Shown: positions 36,943-47,215, numbered from the stretch's first letter. The stretch is DNA of 64,000 bases from an uncultured Flavobacteriales bacterium (GCA_943788115.1 CALSPA010000006.1:1-64000), one strand, 5' to 3'. Made by a program: numbers and translations. Notes: generated by a model from the letters alone, not told the origin.

Positions 36943-38201
36943 TTATTCTGATGCCTTTTGTGCATATGTTGGCTTTTCAGCAATCCATGAATTGAACTCT
37001 TCTGCAGTTTCAATTACTACATCCATTTTCATATTTGAGTGAGCTGCACCGCAAATTTTATTACACATAAGAAGGTAGTTAAACTCTACTTTTTCTTCCT
37101 TTTCACCCAACTTTTTTAATCTTTCATTATGAATTTCATTGATAACCCTGTAATGCTCAATAACTTCTGGCTTAGCTCGCATTTCTTGAGTGGTTGTGGT
37201 AGGAGTGAAATTAAAGCTTGTTTCCATTCCAGGAACTGCATTAATCTGCATTCTCAAATGAGGAACCCATGGACAATGAATAACATCCTTAGATCTAAAT
37301 GTCATAGCGTAAGGTTGATCTTTGACCAAATGAAGCTCTTGAACTAGAACATCGTCATTAGCAGATTTATAAACAGAATCGTTTTGATCGCCTCTATCAA
37401 TTGCAGACTTTATTCTATATTTCTGTCTTTTAAACCTTTCCATTCTACCAATAAGAGAATCAACATTATTAGCACTTAAGAAGTATTCACCTTCGACATT
37501 TTTTGATTCAGAAAGCAACAAATTAATTTTCTCAACTTCCCCGTCTAAATAATTGTAAGAATTTTGAATGTTTTCTGATGTTATTACACCCAATGGATTT
37601 GAAGCCGTAATAAGTTTATAATCTGCCTTTCCCAAAACATTATCGTCTCCAGAATATCTAGTCCACCATCCAAATTGGAAACCGTAAACTTCAACAACTT
37701 TGGCGCCTTCTTGGTCGTTAAACATGATGTCATTCCATGTTTTTAAGCCATATATTACAATAGCTGAAAGAGCAACTGCAGGAACAATTGTCCAAATTAA
37801 TTCTAATTTATTATCATGAGGAAAATATAAAGCTTTACGTTCCTGTCTGTAATAATATTTCCATGAAAAGACAAAAAGAACACCATTAGTTAAAAAGAAT
37901 ACAGGAAGAATAACCCACCAGTTAAACAATAACAATGAATCAATCTCTTGTCATGAACAGAGGCTGCATCAAATAAACCACCATTCATTCCATACTTAAA
38001 TATTAACCATATTATAAAACCAAAATAGGCAAGCATAAAAACGATTAACATGTTAGCATTAAAGATATTTTCACCTCTGGTAACTTTCTCTTCAGATTTT
38101 TCTCCTCTAATCTTTGCCGCAAGATCATATACTTTCATTAATTGCATTAAAGCAATTATGAAAAGGGCAACAACTACAACTATAATAAATTTATTTTCCA
38201 T
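36943..38201 (-). CDS. coxB: cytochrome c oxidase subunit II, one frameshift
   Basis: About 420 codons when two frames are joined. The N-terminal frame (start 38201, MENKFIIVVVVALFIIAL) holds two membrane segments and runs to FDAASVHDK. The second frame continues EIDSLLLFNWWVILPVFF with another helix, the FPHDNKLELIWTIVPAV block, and the copper-A domain: VIHCPWVPHLRMQ and CNKICGAAHSNMKM. A single missing A in a short A-run near 37950 accounts for the break. A gene this central is unlikely to be broken in the cell, so I read this as a base-call error. A 60-residue insert before the copper domain (about residues 185-250) is charged and probably coiled. Confidence 0.93.
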
Positions 38202-38225
38202 GAGAATTAATTATTCCTTTATTTT

Positions 38226-39764
38226 TTAAAATTCATGATGTTTACTCTCTTCTAAAAATGGGTGATTTTTTTGAAGTAGAGGTGATTTACCTAAGGCTTT
38301 AAGAACAGTATAAACAAATATACCTAAGAACATTATAAACATTCCTATCTCTAATAAACCAAAATTCCATTGGTCAAATAACGTACCTGGCATAACCAAG
38401 TTAAATACATCTAGCCAGTGACCAATAAAAATAATTAAGCCAATAACAATTAAATATCCTGCAGATCTTTTTGTGTCTCTAGACATTAGGAAAACCATTG
38501 GAAATACAAAGTTAATAACAAAGGTTCCAAAGAAAATGAACTTATAATCATTGATTCTACTAAAATAATATTGAACTTCTTCCGGAATGTTTGAATACCA
38601 AATAAGCATGAATTGAGAGAACCACAAATAACTCCATAAAAAGCTTAAGGCAAACATCCATTTACCAACATCATGAATGTGACTTTCTTTTACAAATGGT
38701 AAATAACCTCCTTTTCTCAAATACAAAGTAATCATCATGACCATTACCATTCCACTTAACCAAATACCAGAAAAAACATACCAACCATATAATGTACTAA
38801 ACCAATGTGTATCAATTGACATTAAAAAATCCCACGCCATAGTTGAAGAAAAAACTGCAAAGAAAACTAAAAACAAAGCCCCTCTTCTGTACATTTTAAA
38901 ATGAGATTCGGTTCCACCTTCACTATCTTCTTGGGTAGATTTCTTTTTAAACCACTTCATAAATAAAAAGAAAGTAGCAAAATATGCAACAACCCTTAAG
39001 TAAAAGAAAGGTTGATTTAAATATGCTTTTTTACCATAAATCAATTTATCAAAATGACTACTGTTTGGATCCATAACATCTGAATCCATCCAAGGGTAAA
39101 TATGATGCAAACCTAAAGATCCAGCTATAAAAACAATTAATAATACAACAATCCCTACTGGCATTGCAGACATAATTCCTTCCATAATTCTTAATAGAAC
39201 AACTCCCCATCCAGATTCAGTTGCATAGTGTAACGCTAAATAAAATAAGGCCCCTAATGCAATTCCAAAAAAGAAAAAACCATTAACTAATAAATTAGAC
39301 CAAAATCTTCTGTGATGAGTGTCAAAGAATGAAATCTCACCAGAATCAATCATTTCAACAATTGATGCAGAAACATCTTCATGATGACCATGATTTACAT
39401 GTTCATCTTCATGATTTGATTCAATATGAGCTTCCCATTCAAAACCATGAGAAGAATGACTTTCATCATGTGAATCATGTAAATGCTTATCATCATGGGC
39501 ATTATGTGAATCATTATGATTAGCGTCATGAAAATCAACTTTATATCCTTTAGCGTTAAGAATAGAATTCATTTCTATTTTTAAATCATTTTGCATCTCA
39601 TCAGAAGCATCACCATTATATCTTATTGTTAAAGCGTGTTCATTAACATAATCAGCATATACATAGTCCTTCTGATGAAAAAACCCAAGTACAACCATAA
39701 CAAGTCCTATAGCTGATAAGCCAAGAGTAACTTTTTTTGCTTTATTTGAAATTTGATAATCCAT
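38226..39764 (-). CDS. actF: alternative complex III subunit ActF (quinol:cytochrome c oxidoreductase)
   Basis: A polytopic membrane subunit of about 512 residues of the quinol-oxidising alternative complex III, with about ten helices. Typical blocks are AYLNQPFFYLRVVAYFATFF, FSSTMAWDFLMSIDTHWFST and FMLIWYSNIPEEVQYY. Between the first helix and the core (about residues 70-140) is a periplasmic-side insert extremely rich in His, Asp, Glu and Ser (for example DDKHLHDSHDESHSSHG and NHEDEHVNHGHHED). I chose ATG 39764 (MDYQISNKAKK); the in-frame TTG at 39785 is less likely. It lies between actE and coxB. Confidence 0.92.
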   Translation of the reverse strand: MDYQISNKAKKVTLGLSAIGLVMVVLGFFHQKDYVYADYVNEHALTIRYNGDASDEMQNDLKIEMNSILNAKGYKVDFHDANHNDSHNAHDDKHLHDSHDESHSSHGFEWEAHIESNHEDEHVNHGHHEDVSASIVEMIDSGEISFFDTHHRRFWSNLLVNGFFFFGIALGALFYLALHYATESGWGVVLLRIMEGIMSAMPVGIVVLLIVFIAGSLGLHHIYPWMDSDVMDPNSSHFDKLIYGKKAYLNQPFFYLRVVAYFATFFLFMKWFKKKSTQEDSEGGTESHFKMYRRGALFLVFFAVFSSTMAWDFLMSIDTHWFSTLYGWYVFSGIWLSGMVMVMMITLYLRKGGYLPFVKESHIHDVGKWMFALSFLWSYLWFSQFMLIWYSNIPEEVQYYFSRINDYKFIFFGTFVINFVFPMVFLMSRDTKRSAGYLIVIGLIIFIGHWLDVFNLVMPGTLFDQWNFGLLEIGMFIMFLGIFVYTVLKALGKSPLLQKNHPFLEESKHHEF

Positions 39765-39789
39765 TTCTATTTTGATTTCTTTCAACTAA

Positions 39790-40482
39790 TTAATTATCTT
39801 TCATTTGTGTCACCTCATTAGTAGACTTAGGAGTGGTTAATTCACTTAACAACAAATCTCCTCCATTTTGTAATGATCTCACGTACAATGCAACTTTCCA
39901 TCTCTCATCTTTATTCATTTGAGATCCATGTGGACCCATCGCATTTTTACCATGTGTAATCGTATGAAAAATTGAACCCAAGGTTCTATCTTTTAAAGTA
40001 ACATAAGCAGGTGGCACAATTAAATCTCCTGAAGCTTTTACAACTTTACCATTACCTTCACCTTTATCACCATGACAATGAGTACACATTATATCGTATA
40101 ATTTCTTTCCCTCATTCTTATTAAAATCAGCAGTTAATGAATCCTTAATGTATGACTGTGGAATTTGAACCTCAATGCCTGCTCTAATTCTTTCGTCTTC
40201 ACCAACACCATAATTAAAAGGCATATTAATTGATGCCATATCTTTATTTTCAGTGTAAGGAATAGTTCCTTCAACAGGTATTCTGGCAGAAATAGTAGTT
40301 TTCAATTCTTCATGTTCAACATCTGCTACTAAACCATAATCAACATAAGCTTCAATAGCTTGAGAACGATACATATCAGGCATATATTCATAGCCTGGGC
40401 TATCTGGATGTTTAACACACGAAACCATAAAGATTAAACAACAACTAATAAGCGATAATTTATATGTATTTAAATAATTCAT
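39790..40482 (-). CDS. actE: alternative complex III subunit ActE (monohaem cytochrome c)
   Basis: A 230-residue lipoprotein-like cytochrome. The signal LISCCLIFMVSC gives a lipobox Cys at about residue 22. The single haem site is MCTHCHGDKGEGNG, with a later methionine in KNAMGPHGSQM as the probable sixth ligand. The N-terminal SPGYEYMPDMYRSQA block is typical of ActE. It carries electrons from the complex toward the oxidase. It lies 16 bp downstream of actD. Confidence 0.93.
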   Translation of the reverse strand: MNYLNTYKLSLISCCLIFMVSCVKHPDSPGYEYMPDMYRSQAIEAYVDYGLVADVEHEELKTTISARIPVEGTIPYTENKDMASINMPFNYGVGEDERIRAGIEVQIPQSYIKDSLTADFNKNEGKKLYDIMCTHCHGDKGEGNGKVVKASGDLIVPPAYVTLKDRTLGSIFHTITHGKNAMGPHGSQMNKDERWKVALYVRSLQNGGDLLLSELTTPKSTNEVTQMKDN

Positions 40483-40498
40483 ATTATCCTTTTCTTTT

Positions 40499-41044
40499 TT
40501 ACTTAATTACCTTTTCTTCCATTTCTACAACACCTGTTTTCTTAAGCATTGCAGTAATTTCGTTTAATGAATGTTTAGAATTTTCAGATGCATTTATTTC
40601 AATAACAAATTTATCATCTGTAGTCCTCGGATCTGGATTTCTAGGAGGCATTCCAGGAAGAGTCTTATTTCTCAATAAATAAGTGATTGCCATTCCATGA
40701 GCAGCACAAAGCACTGTAAACTCAAAAAATATTGGAACGAAAGAAGGTATGTTTTCTAGTAATGAAAAACTTGGCTTACCACCAATATTCATTGGCCAAT
40801 CTATTATCATGAAATACCTTAAACCAATTGCTGCTAGCATAGTACCTGTAAGCCCATATAAAAATGCAGCAATACCAAGTCTAGTTGGCTCAACACCAAT
40901 AACAGGGTCAATACCATGAATAGGCATTGGAGAATATACATCTGAAATGTGAACACCTTCAGCAACAAGAGCTTTAGCGCCATTTAACAGAACGTCATCG
41001 TCATCATACATTGCATATATTACTTTTTCTTCCATAGTTTCCAT
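40499..41044 (-). CDS. actD: alternative complex III subunit ActD (DUF3341)
   Basis: A 181-residue DUF3341 protein with a cytoplasmic N-terminal domain (KVIYAMYDDDDVLLNGAKAL, DVYSPMPIHGID) and two membrane helices (about residues 58-78 and 101-122). The sequence FVPIFFEFTVLCAAHGM in the second helix is highly typical. It is a structural subunit of the complex. It lies 2 bp after actC and upstream of actE. The start could be the ATG at 41044 or the one three codons on. Confidence 0.93.
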   Translation of the reverse strand: METMEEKVIYAMYDDDDVLLNGAKALVAEGVHISDVYSPMPIHGIDPVIGVEPTRLGIAAFLYGLTGTMLAAIGLRYFMIIDWPMNIGGKPSFSLLENIPSFVPIFFEFTVLCAAHGMAITYLLRNKTLPGMPPRNPDPRTTDDKFVIEINASENSKHSLNEITAMLKKTGVVEMEEKVIK

Positions 41045-41046
41045 AA

Positions 41047-42459
41047 TTAATGTTCAGAATGGCTATCCCAATAATCTTTTCCATGACCATAATTCTCCTT
41101 ATAGTTCTTTCCTGAACTTTTTAATATTGTTTTAAGCTCTGCAATTGGTAAAACAGGAAAATATCTAGAAAACAACAGGTATAAAACAAAGAATATTCCA
41201 ATTGTTCCCATAAATACTCCAATATCTACCCATGTAGGGTGAAAATAGGTCCAAGAAGATGGAACATAATCTCTATGAATAGATGTTACAATAATTACAA
41301 ACCTTTCAAACCACATCCCTATATTAATGATAATAGACATGAAGAAAGAGAACATTAAACTCGTTCTAAGTTTCTTAAACCAAAATAGTTGTGGAGATAT
41401 AACATTACAAGTCATCATACTTGCATAAGCCCACCAATATGGACCTGTAGCACGATTTAGAAAAGCGTAAGCTTCATATTCAACACCAGAGTACCAAGAA
41501 ACAAATAGCTCTGTTATATAAGCAACACCTACAATAGAACCAGTAACAATAATTACAATGTTCATATACTCAATGTGCTTGACATGTAAATACTCTTCTA
41601 GCTTGTATGCTTTTCTTAAAATCAGCATAAGTGTTTGTACCATTGCGAAACCAGAAAAAACAGCTCCCGAAACAAAATAGGGAGGAAAAATAGTGGTGTG
41701 CCAACCAGGAACAATTGAAGTGGCAAAATCAAATGATACAATAGAATGAACAGAAAATACTAATGGAGTTGCTAATCCTGCAAGAACAAGAGATACCAAT
41801 TCGAATCTATTCCATGCTTTAGCATTACCAGTCCATCCAAAACTTAAAACTCTGTATACTCTTTTTGCTAAAGGTTTAGTAACTCTATCTCTAATTGTAG
41901 CGAAATCAGGAATTAACCCAATGTACCAGAAAACAAGTGAAACTGAGAAGTAAGTAGAAATAGCAAACACATCCCATAAAAGAGGAGAATTAAAGTTAAC
42001 CCACATCGACCCAAATTGATTTGGCAAAGGAAAAACCCAGTATCCAACCCATAATCTTCCCATGTGAATTAAAGGGAATAAACCTGCCATCATAACAGCA
42101 AAAATAGTCATTGCTTCAGCAGCCCTGTTAATTGCAAATCTCCATTTCTGACGAAATAGCAGTAATACAGCAGAGATTAATGTACCTGCATGACCAATTC
42201 CAACCCACCAAACAAAATTGGTGATGTCCCAAGCCCATTCAACTGTTTTATTAAGCCCCCAAACTCCAACTCCAGTACCTAATAAATAAATTATACATCC
42301 AATACCCCATGCAGCTAAAACACCTGCAATTAAAATAAGAATGTACCAAGTTCTAGGAGCTTTACTTTCTATCGGTCTTATTACATCATCTGTAATATCA
42401 CGATAGGTCTTATCACCTAAAATTAACGGTTTTCTAATATCTGCTTCTTTATGCATCAA
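41047..42459 (-). CDS. actC: alternative complex III subunit ActC (NrfD/PsrC-like quinol-binding protein)
   Basis: A 470-residue polytopic NrfD-family subunit with about ten helices. Typical stretches are WWVGIGHAGTLISAVLLLFRQ, WRFAINRAAEAMTIFAVMMAG and FSVHSIVSFDFATSIVPGWH. It binds menaquinol and passes electrons to the iron-sulfur and haem subunits. The C-terminal tail is cytoplasmic and His-rich (GHGKDYWDSHSEH). It sits between actB (24 bp) and actD. Confidence 0.96.
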   Translation of the reverse strand: MMHKEADIRKPLILGDKTYRDITDDVIRPIESKAPRTWYILILIAGVLAAWGIGCIIYLLGTGVGVWGLNKTVEWAWDITNFVWWVGIGHAGTLISAVLLLFRQKWRFAINRAAEAMTIFAVMMAGLFPLIHMGRLWVGYWVFPLPNQFGSMWVNFNSPLLWDVFAISTYFSVSLVFWYIGLIPDFATIRDRVTKPLAKRVYRVLSFGWTGNAKAWNRFELVSLVLAGLATPLVFSVHSIVSFDFATSIVPGWHTTIFPPYFVSGAVFSGFAMVQTLMLILRKAYKLEEYLHVKHIEYMNIVIIVTGSIVGVAYITELFVSWYSGVEYEAYAFLNRATGPYWWAYASMMTCNVISPQLFWFKKLRTSLMFSFFMSIIINIGMWFERFVIIVTSIHRDYVPSSWTYFHPTWVDIGVFMGTIGIFFVLYLLFSRYFPVLPIAELKTILKSSGKNYKENYGHGKDYWDSHSEH

Positions 42460-42483
42460 ATACTATTTTATTGTCATTAAATT

Positions 42484-45400
42484 CTAATGTTCATGCTCTT
42501 CATGAACATCATTATTAGCAACTATTTGTTCTTCATCAACATTCCTTACTTTTAATTGGTACCAAATATTTGGTTTAACACCAACTTCCTCTAAAGCTTG
42601 GTATGCTCTATTATCTTCGGATTTTTCTCTAATGTCAGAATCTTTATCATTCCAATCTCCAAATGTGATACATCCATTAGGACAAGCATCTGCACATGCA
42701 GTAACTACATCACCATCAATAACTGGTCTTCCATCCTTTTTAGCATTCAATTTACCCTCTTGAATTCGTTGAACACAAAAGCTACATTTCTCCATTACAC
42801 CTCTAGACCTAACAACAACGTCAGGATTAAGAACTAATCTTGCCATCTCGTCTTGAGCTGGAGTTATGTTTTTAAACTTCCTGTAATCTCTGTAATTAAA
42901 CCAGTTAAATCTCCTAACCTTGTACGGGCAGTTATTACCACAATACCTTGTTCCAATACAACGATTATAAGTCATCATATTTAACCCTTCATTACTGTGA
43001 GTAGTTGCAGCAACTGGACATACAGTTTCACAAGGGGCATGATTACAATGCTGACACAACATTGGCATAAACATTACAGAAGGATTTTCTTCAGGAATTT
43101 CTAATTTATCATAACTAAAATCACCCGTTGCTCTATTTTCATTCCAATCTTTTCTATTGTCATCTTCAATTGAAGAAAAATACCTATCCATTCTTAACCA
43201 ATGCATGTCTCTTGATCTTCTAACCTCATCTTTCCCTACTACAGGAACATTGTTCTCTGAATGACAAGAAACAATACAAACACCACAACCATTACATGAT
43301 GAAAGATCAATGGACATTCCCCATCTATGACCTACGTTCTCGACAGGATGTTCATCCCAAAGTGAATAGTTTGTTGCTTTTTCTTCTGAATGACCACCTT
43401 CAGCATGACTGTGTAATACATGAGGTGGATTATAATCTTTTTTAGGAGATCCTTTAAAAGTACCAAAAGAAGTTTCTTTTAATATAGAGGTTCTACCCAT
43501 TATAGTATGGTGAGTCTGCGTACATGCTAAAGCATATTTCTCATCATTTAAAGTAATAGAATCAACTTTTCCAAAGTACCTGATTTCTCCTGAGTCAAAT
43601 GAACTAAACTTAAAGACATTAGCACCAATAGGAACTTTCTTGCCATCAGCTAAAATATGTTCTCCAAACTCATCACATTGAAATGCTGACTTACCAATAT
43701 TTTCCTCATTTTCACCACGGCCATATCCAAAAGATATACCAATAGTACCGAGAGCTTGACCTGGAAGAGGATAAATAGGCAATTTGATATTCTTCCCATT
43801 TACAGTAACAGTTGCCACAAAAGCTGGTTCTTCTTGACCAAGATGTATTCCATCCCAAGAAGATTTTTGATCACCTGAATTCATTCCAAACAACTTATAA
43901 CAATCTGTAGGGGCCATTGTAATGTAATTGTCCCAAACAACCTTAGTTACTGACTTTGGCAGCTCCTGTAGCCATGCATTTGAAGCATATTGCCCAGCTC
44001 CTAACTCACTTTGATAAGAAACAAATTCCCATTCACCAGTATTCTTTGCCAACCTATTTATTTCAGAAACATAATCAGTTGAGCTTGTATTAAATGACAT
44101 AGCTTCAACTAATTCGGTTGTGTTATTAAGATTTGTAAAGCCATTATGAACAGACCAATTCCAGAAATCGGTAAATGAAATATGTTCAGATTGGTTAGGG
44201 AAACCATTGGATTTCCAATTCTTTTTAATTTCAGAATGAAACGAAGCACTTTCTTTATCAGCTCTTTCTGCGTTATCAGACCAAACCATCATAGATTCTT
44301 GTGCTTGCCTAGTATTGTATAAAGGTCTTATTACCGGTTGTTGGATAGAATAATGACCAGAAATAGGAGAAAAATCATTCCAAGACTCAAGGTAATTGTG
44401 ATCAGGACAAATGAATTTACAATTACTAGCTGTTTCATCAGCAAATTCAGAAAAAGAAACAGATAGCTTTATGGTCTTTAACGCATTTGCAAATTCAGAA
44501 CCGTTTGGAAGTGAATAAACTGGATTTGAACCATAGACTAATAAAGCATCAACTTTATTACTGACAACTTCATCAACTAAAGTTTGTAGCTCAGAGTCGT
44601 TTCCTTGGTAAAGATTTAAAGCTTTATCTAAATCAATTGTATTGCCATAATTCCCAAGATGATTATTAATTTCATTAATAACTAGTTGAGTTGATTTATT
44701 GTTAGAACCTCCTACAACTAATGAATGACCTTTATTTTCATTTAAAGCAACTACAGCTTTATTAACGGCATTACTTAAATTTTGATTTAAATTTTCAACA
44801 GTATTTCCTTTAAGTTTATTTAAGATTGCTAATGCAACTAACCCTTCTTCAGAAGGCTTTACTTGTGCTCTTACATCTGCATTTGCACCAGTTAAAGACA
44901 TTACAGATTCAAATTGAAAATGCTTAGACATCCAAGGATTATCCGGATTTCTAGTTTCTCCATAATCAACACTAAATTTTGTTGGAAGCAACCAATTAGA
45001 AATAAAATCAGCATTGATACTTACAACAACTTTCGCTTTATTAAAATTATAATTTGGAATTAAATTTTTACCAAAAGATTCTGCATTTGCTTCTCTAATT
45101 GCACTGTATGAAATTGCATCATATTGTATATGCTTCACGCTTGAAGAACCAGTATTAGATTCATCTATTTCGTTTGCAGAACTGGAATATTTAGAAATAA
45201 ATTTATCTATCACTCCCTTGGTAGATGGAGAAATGATTGTGTTAGAAAGAATTCTAATATTACCCCCTTCTGCTGCAATAGATACTAATTGCTCTTTAAT
45301 AGCAGAATCAACAGCTTCCCAAGAAGATTCTTGTCCATCAATCGTTGGGCCGTTTAACCTACTACTATTATAAAGATTTAAAGTTGAAGAATTAATTCTT

Positions 45401-45798
45401 GGTGTTATACCAGATTTAGAGAACCCATCTTTAATTCCTTTTAACCAGATTGGACGACCTTCTCTTGTTTTAACAAGAACATTTGCAAAATCTATACCAT
45501 CATAAAAAGAAGATGCATACCAATTTGCAACACCAGGAGTTACATCTTCTGGCTTATTAACGTAAGGAATCGATTTAATAACAGGAGTTTCACAAGAGGC
45601 TAGAGTTGCAGCTGCAACACTAAAACCCATGAATTTTAAAAAATCTCTTCTTCCGGTCTTAAATTGCTCAACACCTTCTCCACCAACAAATTCGTCAATT
45701 GTTAAATCGTCTTGAAATTCTTTAGTATTAGCGTGAACAAATTCAGGAGTTTGATGTTTCTCTGAAAGTCCTTTCCAATATGTTTTCTTTACACTCAT
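42484..45798 (-). CDS. actB: alternative complex III subunit ActB (Tat-exported molybdopterin-type / iron-sulfur protein)
   Basis: A 1104-residue fusion of a molybdopterin-oxidoreductase-like domain and a ferredoxin domain. The N-terminus carries the Tat-like motif GRRDFLKFMGFSVAAATLAS, preceded by the variant leader usual for this family. The large middle region lacks an obvious cofactor-ligand motif, as in other ActB proteins. The C-terminal part (about 840-1070) has four cluster motifs: SCNGCGVCIVSCHSENN, MLCQHCNHAPCETVCPV, CIGTRYCGNNCPYKVRR and KCSFCVQRIQ with ACADACPNGC. It transfers electrons on the periplasmic face of the membrane. The His/Glu-rich tail ends DVHEEHEH. Confidence 0.96.
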   Translation of the reverse strand: MSVKKTYWKGLSEKHQTPEFVHANTKEFQDDLTIDEFVGGEGVEQFKTGRRDFLKFMGFSVAAATLASCETPVIKSIPYVNKPEDVTPGVANWYASSFYDGIDFANVLVKTREGRPIWLKGIKDGFSKSGITPRINSSTLNLYNSSRLNGPTIDGQESSWEAVDSAIKEQLVSIAAEGGNIRILSNTIISPSTKGVIDKFISKYSSSANEIDESNTGSSSVKHIQYDAISYSAIREANAESFGKNLIPNYNFNKAKVVVSINADFISNWLLPTKFSVDYGETRNPDNPWMSKHFQFESVMSLTGANADVRAQVKPSEEGLVALAILNKLKGNTVENLNQNLSNAVNKAVVALNENKGHSLVVGGSNNKSTQLVINEINNHLGNYGNTIDLDKALNLYQGNDSELQTLVDEVVSNKVDALLVYGSNPVYSLPNGSEFANALKTIKLSVSFSEFADETASNCKFICPDHNYLESWNDFSPISGHYSIQQPVIRPLYNTRQAQESMMVWSDNAERADKESASFHSEIKKNWKSNGFPNQSEHISFTDFWNWSVHNGFTNLNNTTELVEAMSFNTSSTDYVSEINRLAKNTGEWEFVSYQSELGAGQYASNAWLQELPKSVTKVVWDNYITMAPTDCYKLFGMNSGDQKSSWDGIHLGQEEPAFVATVTVNGKNIKLPIYPLPGQALGTIGISFGYGRGENEENIGKSAFQCDEFGEHILADGKKVPIGANVFKFSSFDSGEIRYFGKVDSITLNDEKYALACTQTHHTIMGRTSILKETSFGTFKGSPKKDYNPPHVLHSHAEGGHSEEKATNYSLWDEHPVENVGHRWGMSIDLSSCNGCGVCIVSCHSENNVPVVGKDEVRRSRDMHWLRMDRYFSSIEDDNRKDWNENRATGDFSYDKLEIPEENPSVMFMPMLCQHCNHAPCETVCPVAATTHSNEGLNMMTYNRCIGTRYCGNNCPYKVRRFNWFNYRDYRKFKNITPAQDEMARLVLNPDVVVRSRGVMEKCSFCVQRIQEGKLNAKKDGRPVIDGDVVTACADACPNGCITFGDWNDKDSDIREKSEDNRAYQALEEVGVKPNIWYQLKVRNVDEEQIVANNDVHEEHEH

Positions 45799-45816
45799 AG
45801 TCTTTATAAGAATTCT

Positions 45817-47169
45817 TTAATAATGACACTTAGCACATTCCCAGCCACCTAACTCTTTTGCCGTGACCTTTTTATCTTTAAAAATTTCACTCATGGCATC
45901 AGGTCTGTTCTTTAATCTTTCATGAATTTCTTCATAATATCCTGTACTTGTTAAATCAATTTCTTTTTTATTGTGACACTCAATACACCAACCCATTGTA
46001 AGAATTGGTCGAGTTAACTTAACAATTCCTTTTTCAATTCCTTCATCTGTCTCTGCATATGCATTAATCTCATCAGTACTGGAAACCCTTCCAAGTGTGT
46101 AAGTTTCAACTGGACCATGACATTGTCTACAGTCAATGTTAGCTGTATTTTCATGAACGTGTTGTTGATGACTAAAGAAAACATGATCAGGAAGGTTGTG
46201 TGCTTTATTCCAAACCATTGGCTTCTCTATTCTGTTGCCATTTTCATCTTTATTATAAACTTGCTTTTCTTTATTGTATCCAACATGTTCATGAATTTTA
46301 GCAATTTCTTCAGTTCCTGATTCTTTCCCTTCATGAACCACTTTATGACAATTCATACATACATTCAGAGACGGTATTCCAGCATGCTTAGATTTAACAG
46401 CAGAGTGATGACAATATTTACAGTCTATTCCCATTTCACCAGCGTGTAACTTATGAGAATAAGCTATTGATTGAGAAGGTTGATAATCTTGGAAGATAGC
46501 TACTTGGTAAGCTCTATTCCCTAATTCAACACCAGTAATAATAAGAACAGTAACTAAAATTAGTGTGAAAGCAAACCAATTTTTAACCATCCAATTACGA
46601 ACGTGAACTCCAGTAGGTATGTTAGGATCTTTAGGGCTTCCTTCTTTTTCAGCAAGAGCATATGAAAGCTGTCTTCTAACACCGCTAACAGAGAAAATAA
46701 TAATCACTAATACAGCCCCAATAATCCACCACCAAAAAGAATTAGATTCCTCCTCGCTGCCTTCTGAAGCAGATGAAACACTAGATACATCAGCAATTGG
46801 TGCAGTGTAAGCATCAACGTAAGCAAAAACAGCATCGATTTCTTCATTGGATAGATGACCTTGAGCAGTCATAGCTGTAGGCGAATAATTCCATATTGCT
46901 TTTGCCATTTTAGAATCACCACTGTTGTACAATTCTGAAGGGTTTTTAACCCATTGATATATCAAATCTCCCTCTCCAGCATTTATCCACTTTTCTTTAG
47001 CACCTTGCATTTTAGGCCCAGTAGCATTTTTTACCGGATTATGACAAGAAGCACAATTTGCTTTAAATAATTTTTCACCGTCTTGCGAAAAAGCGGTTAA
47101 ATTGATAATCAATAATAAGGGAAGGATAAATTGAATTATCTTATGGATCCAACTAATTTTCATCTTCAT
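45817..47169 (-). CDS. actA: alternative complex III subunit ActA (multihaem cytochrome c)
   Basis: About 450 residues with six CxxCH haem sites: CASCH in an N-terminal monohaem domain (about residue 41), then CKYCH, CMNCH, CRQCH, CIECH and CAKCH after a membrane helix (about residues 190-210). The monohaem domain is fused to the pentahaem core, as in flavobacterial ActA. A second helix follows the signal peptide region (EESNSFWWWIIGAVLVIIIF). I chose ATG 47169 (MKMKISWIHKI) as the start; the longer frame from 47223 begins upstream of a promoter box. It is the first gene of the respiratory operon and feeds electrons toward actE and the oxidase. Confidence 0.94.
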   Translation of the reverse strand: MKMKISWIHKIIQFILPLLLIINLTAFSQDGEKLFKANCASCHNPVKNATGPKMQGAKEKWINAGEGDLIYQWVKNPSELYNSGDSKMAKAIWNYSPTAMTAQGHLSNEEIDAVFAYVDAYTAPIADVSSVSSASEGSEEESNSFWWWIIGAVLVIIIFSVSGVRRQLSYALAEKEGSPKDPNIPTGVHVRNWMVKNWFAFTLILVTVLIITGVELGNRAYQVAIFQDYQPSQSIAYSHKLHAGEMGIDCKYCHHSAVKSKHAGIPSLNVCMNCHKVVHEGKESGTEEIAKIHEHVGYNKEKQVYNKDENGNRIEKPMVWNKAHNLPDHVFFSHQQHVHENTANIDCRQCHGPVETYTLGRVSSTDEINAYAETDEGIEKGIVKLTRPILTMGWCIECHNKKEIDLTSTGYYEEIHERLKNRPDAMSEIFKDKKVTAKELGGWECAKCHY

Positions 47170-47207
47170 AATCCTAATAGATAGCTTAGAGCATATTTTT
47201 ACAACGA

Positions 47208-47215
47208 CAAATGTA
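47208..47215 (-). promoter_or_regulatory. candidate -7 box for the actABCDEF-coxBA operon
   Basis: TACATTTG on the minus strand matches TAnnTTTG and lies 39 bases before the actA ATG at 47169. It shows that the ATT/ATG region farther upstream (47223) is not the start. No clear -33 TTG at 20 bases. Confidence 0.45.

Noticed and set aside
39329-39523. Plus-strand His-rich open frame
   Set aside because: It is the antisense reading of the ActF His-rich insert; GAT/CAT codons read His/Met/Ile-rich on both strands.
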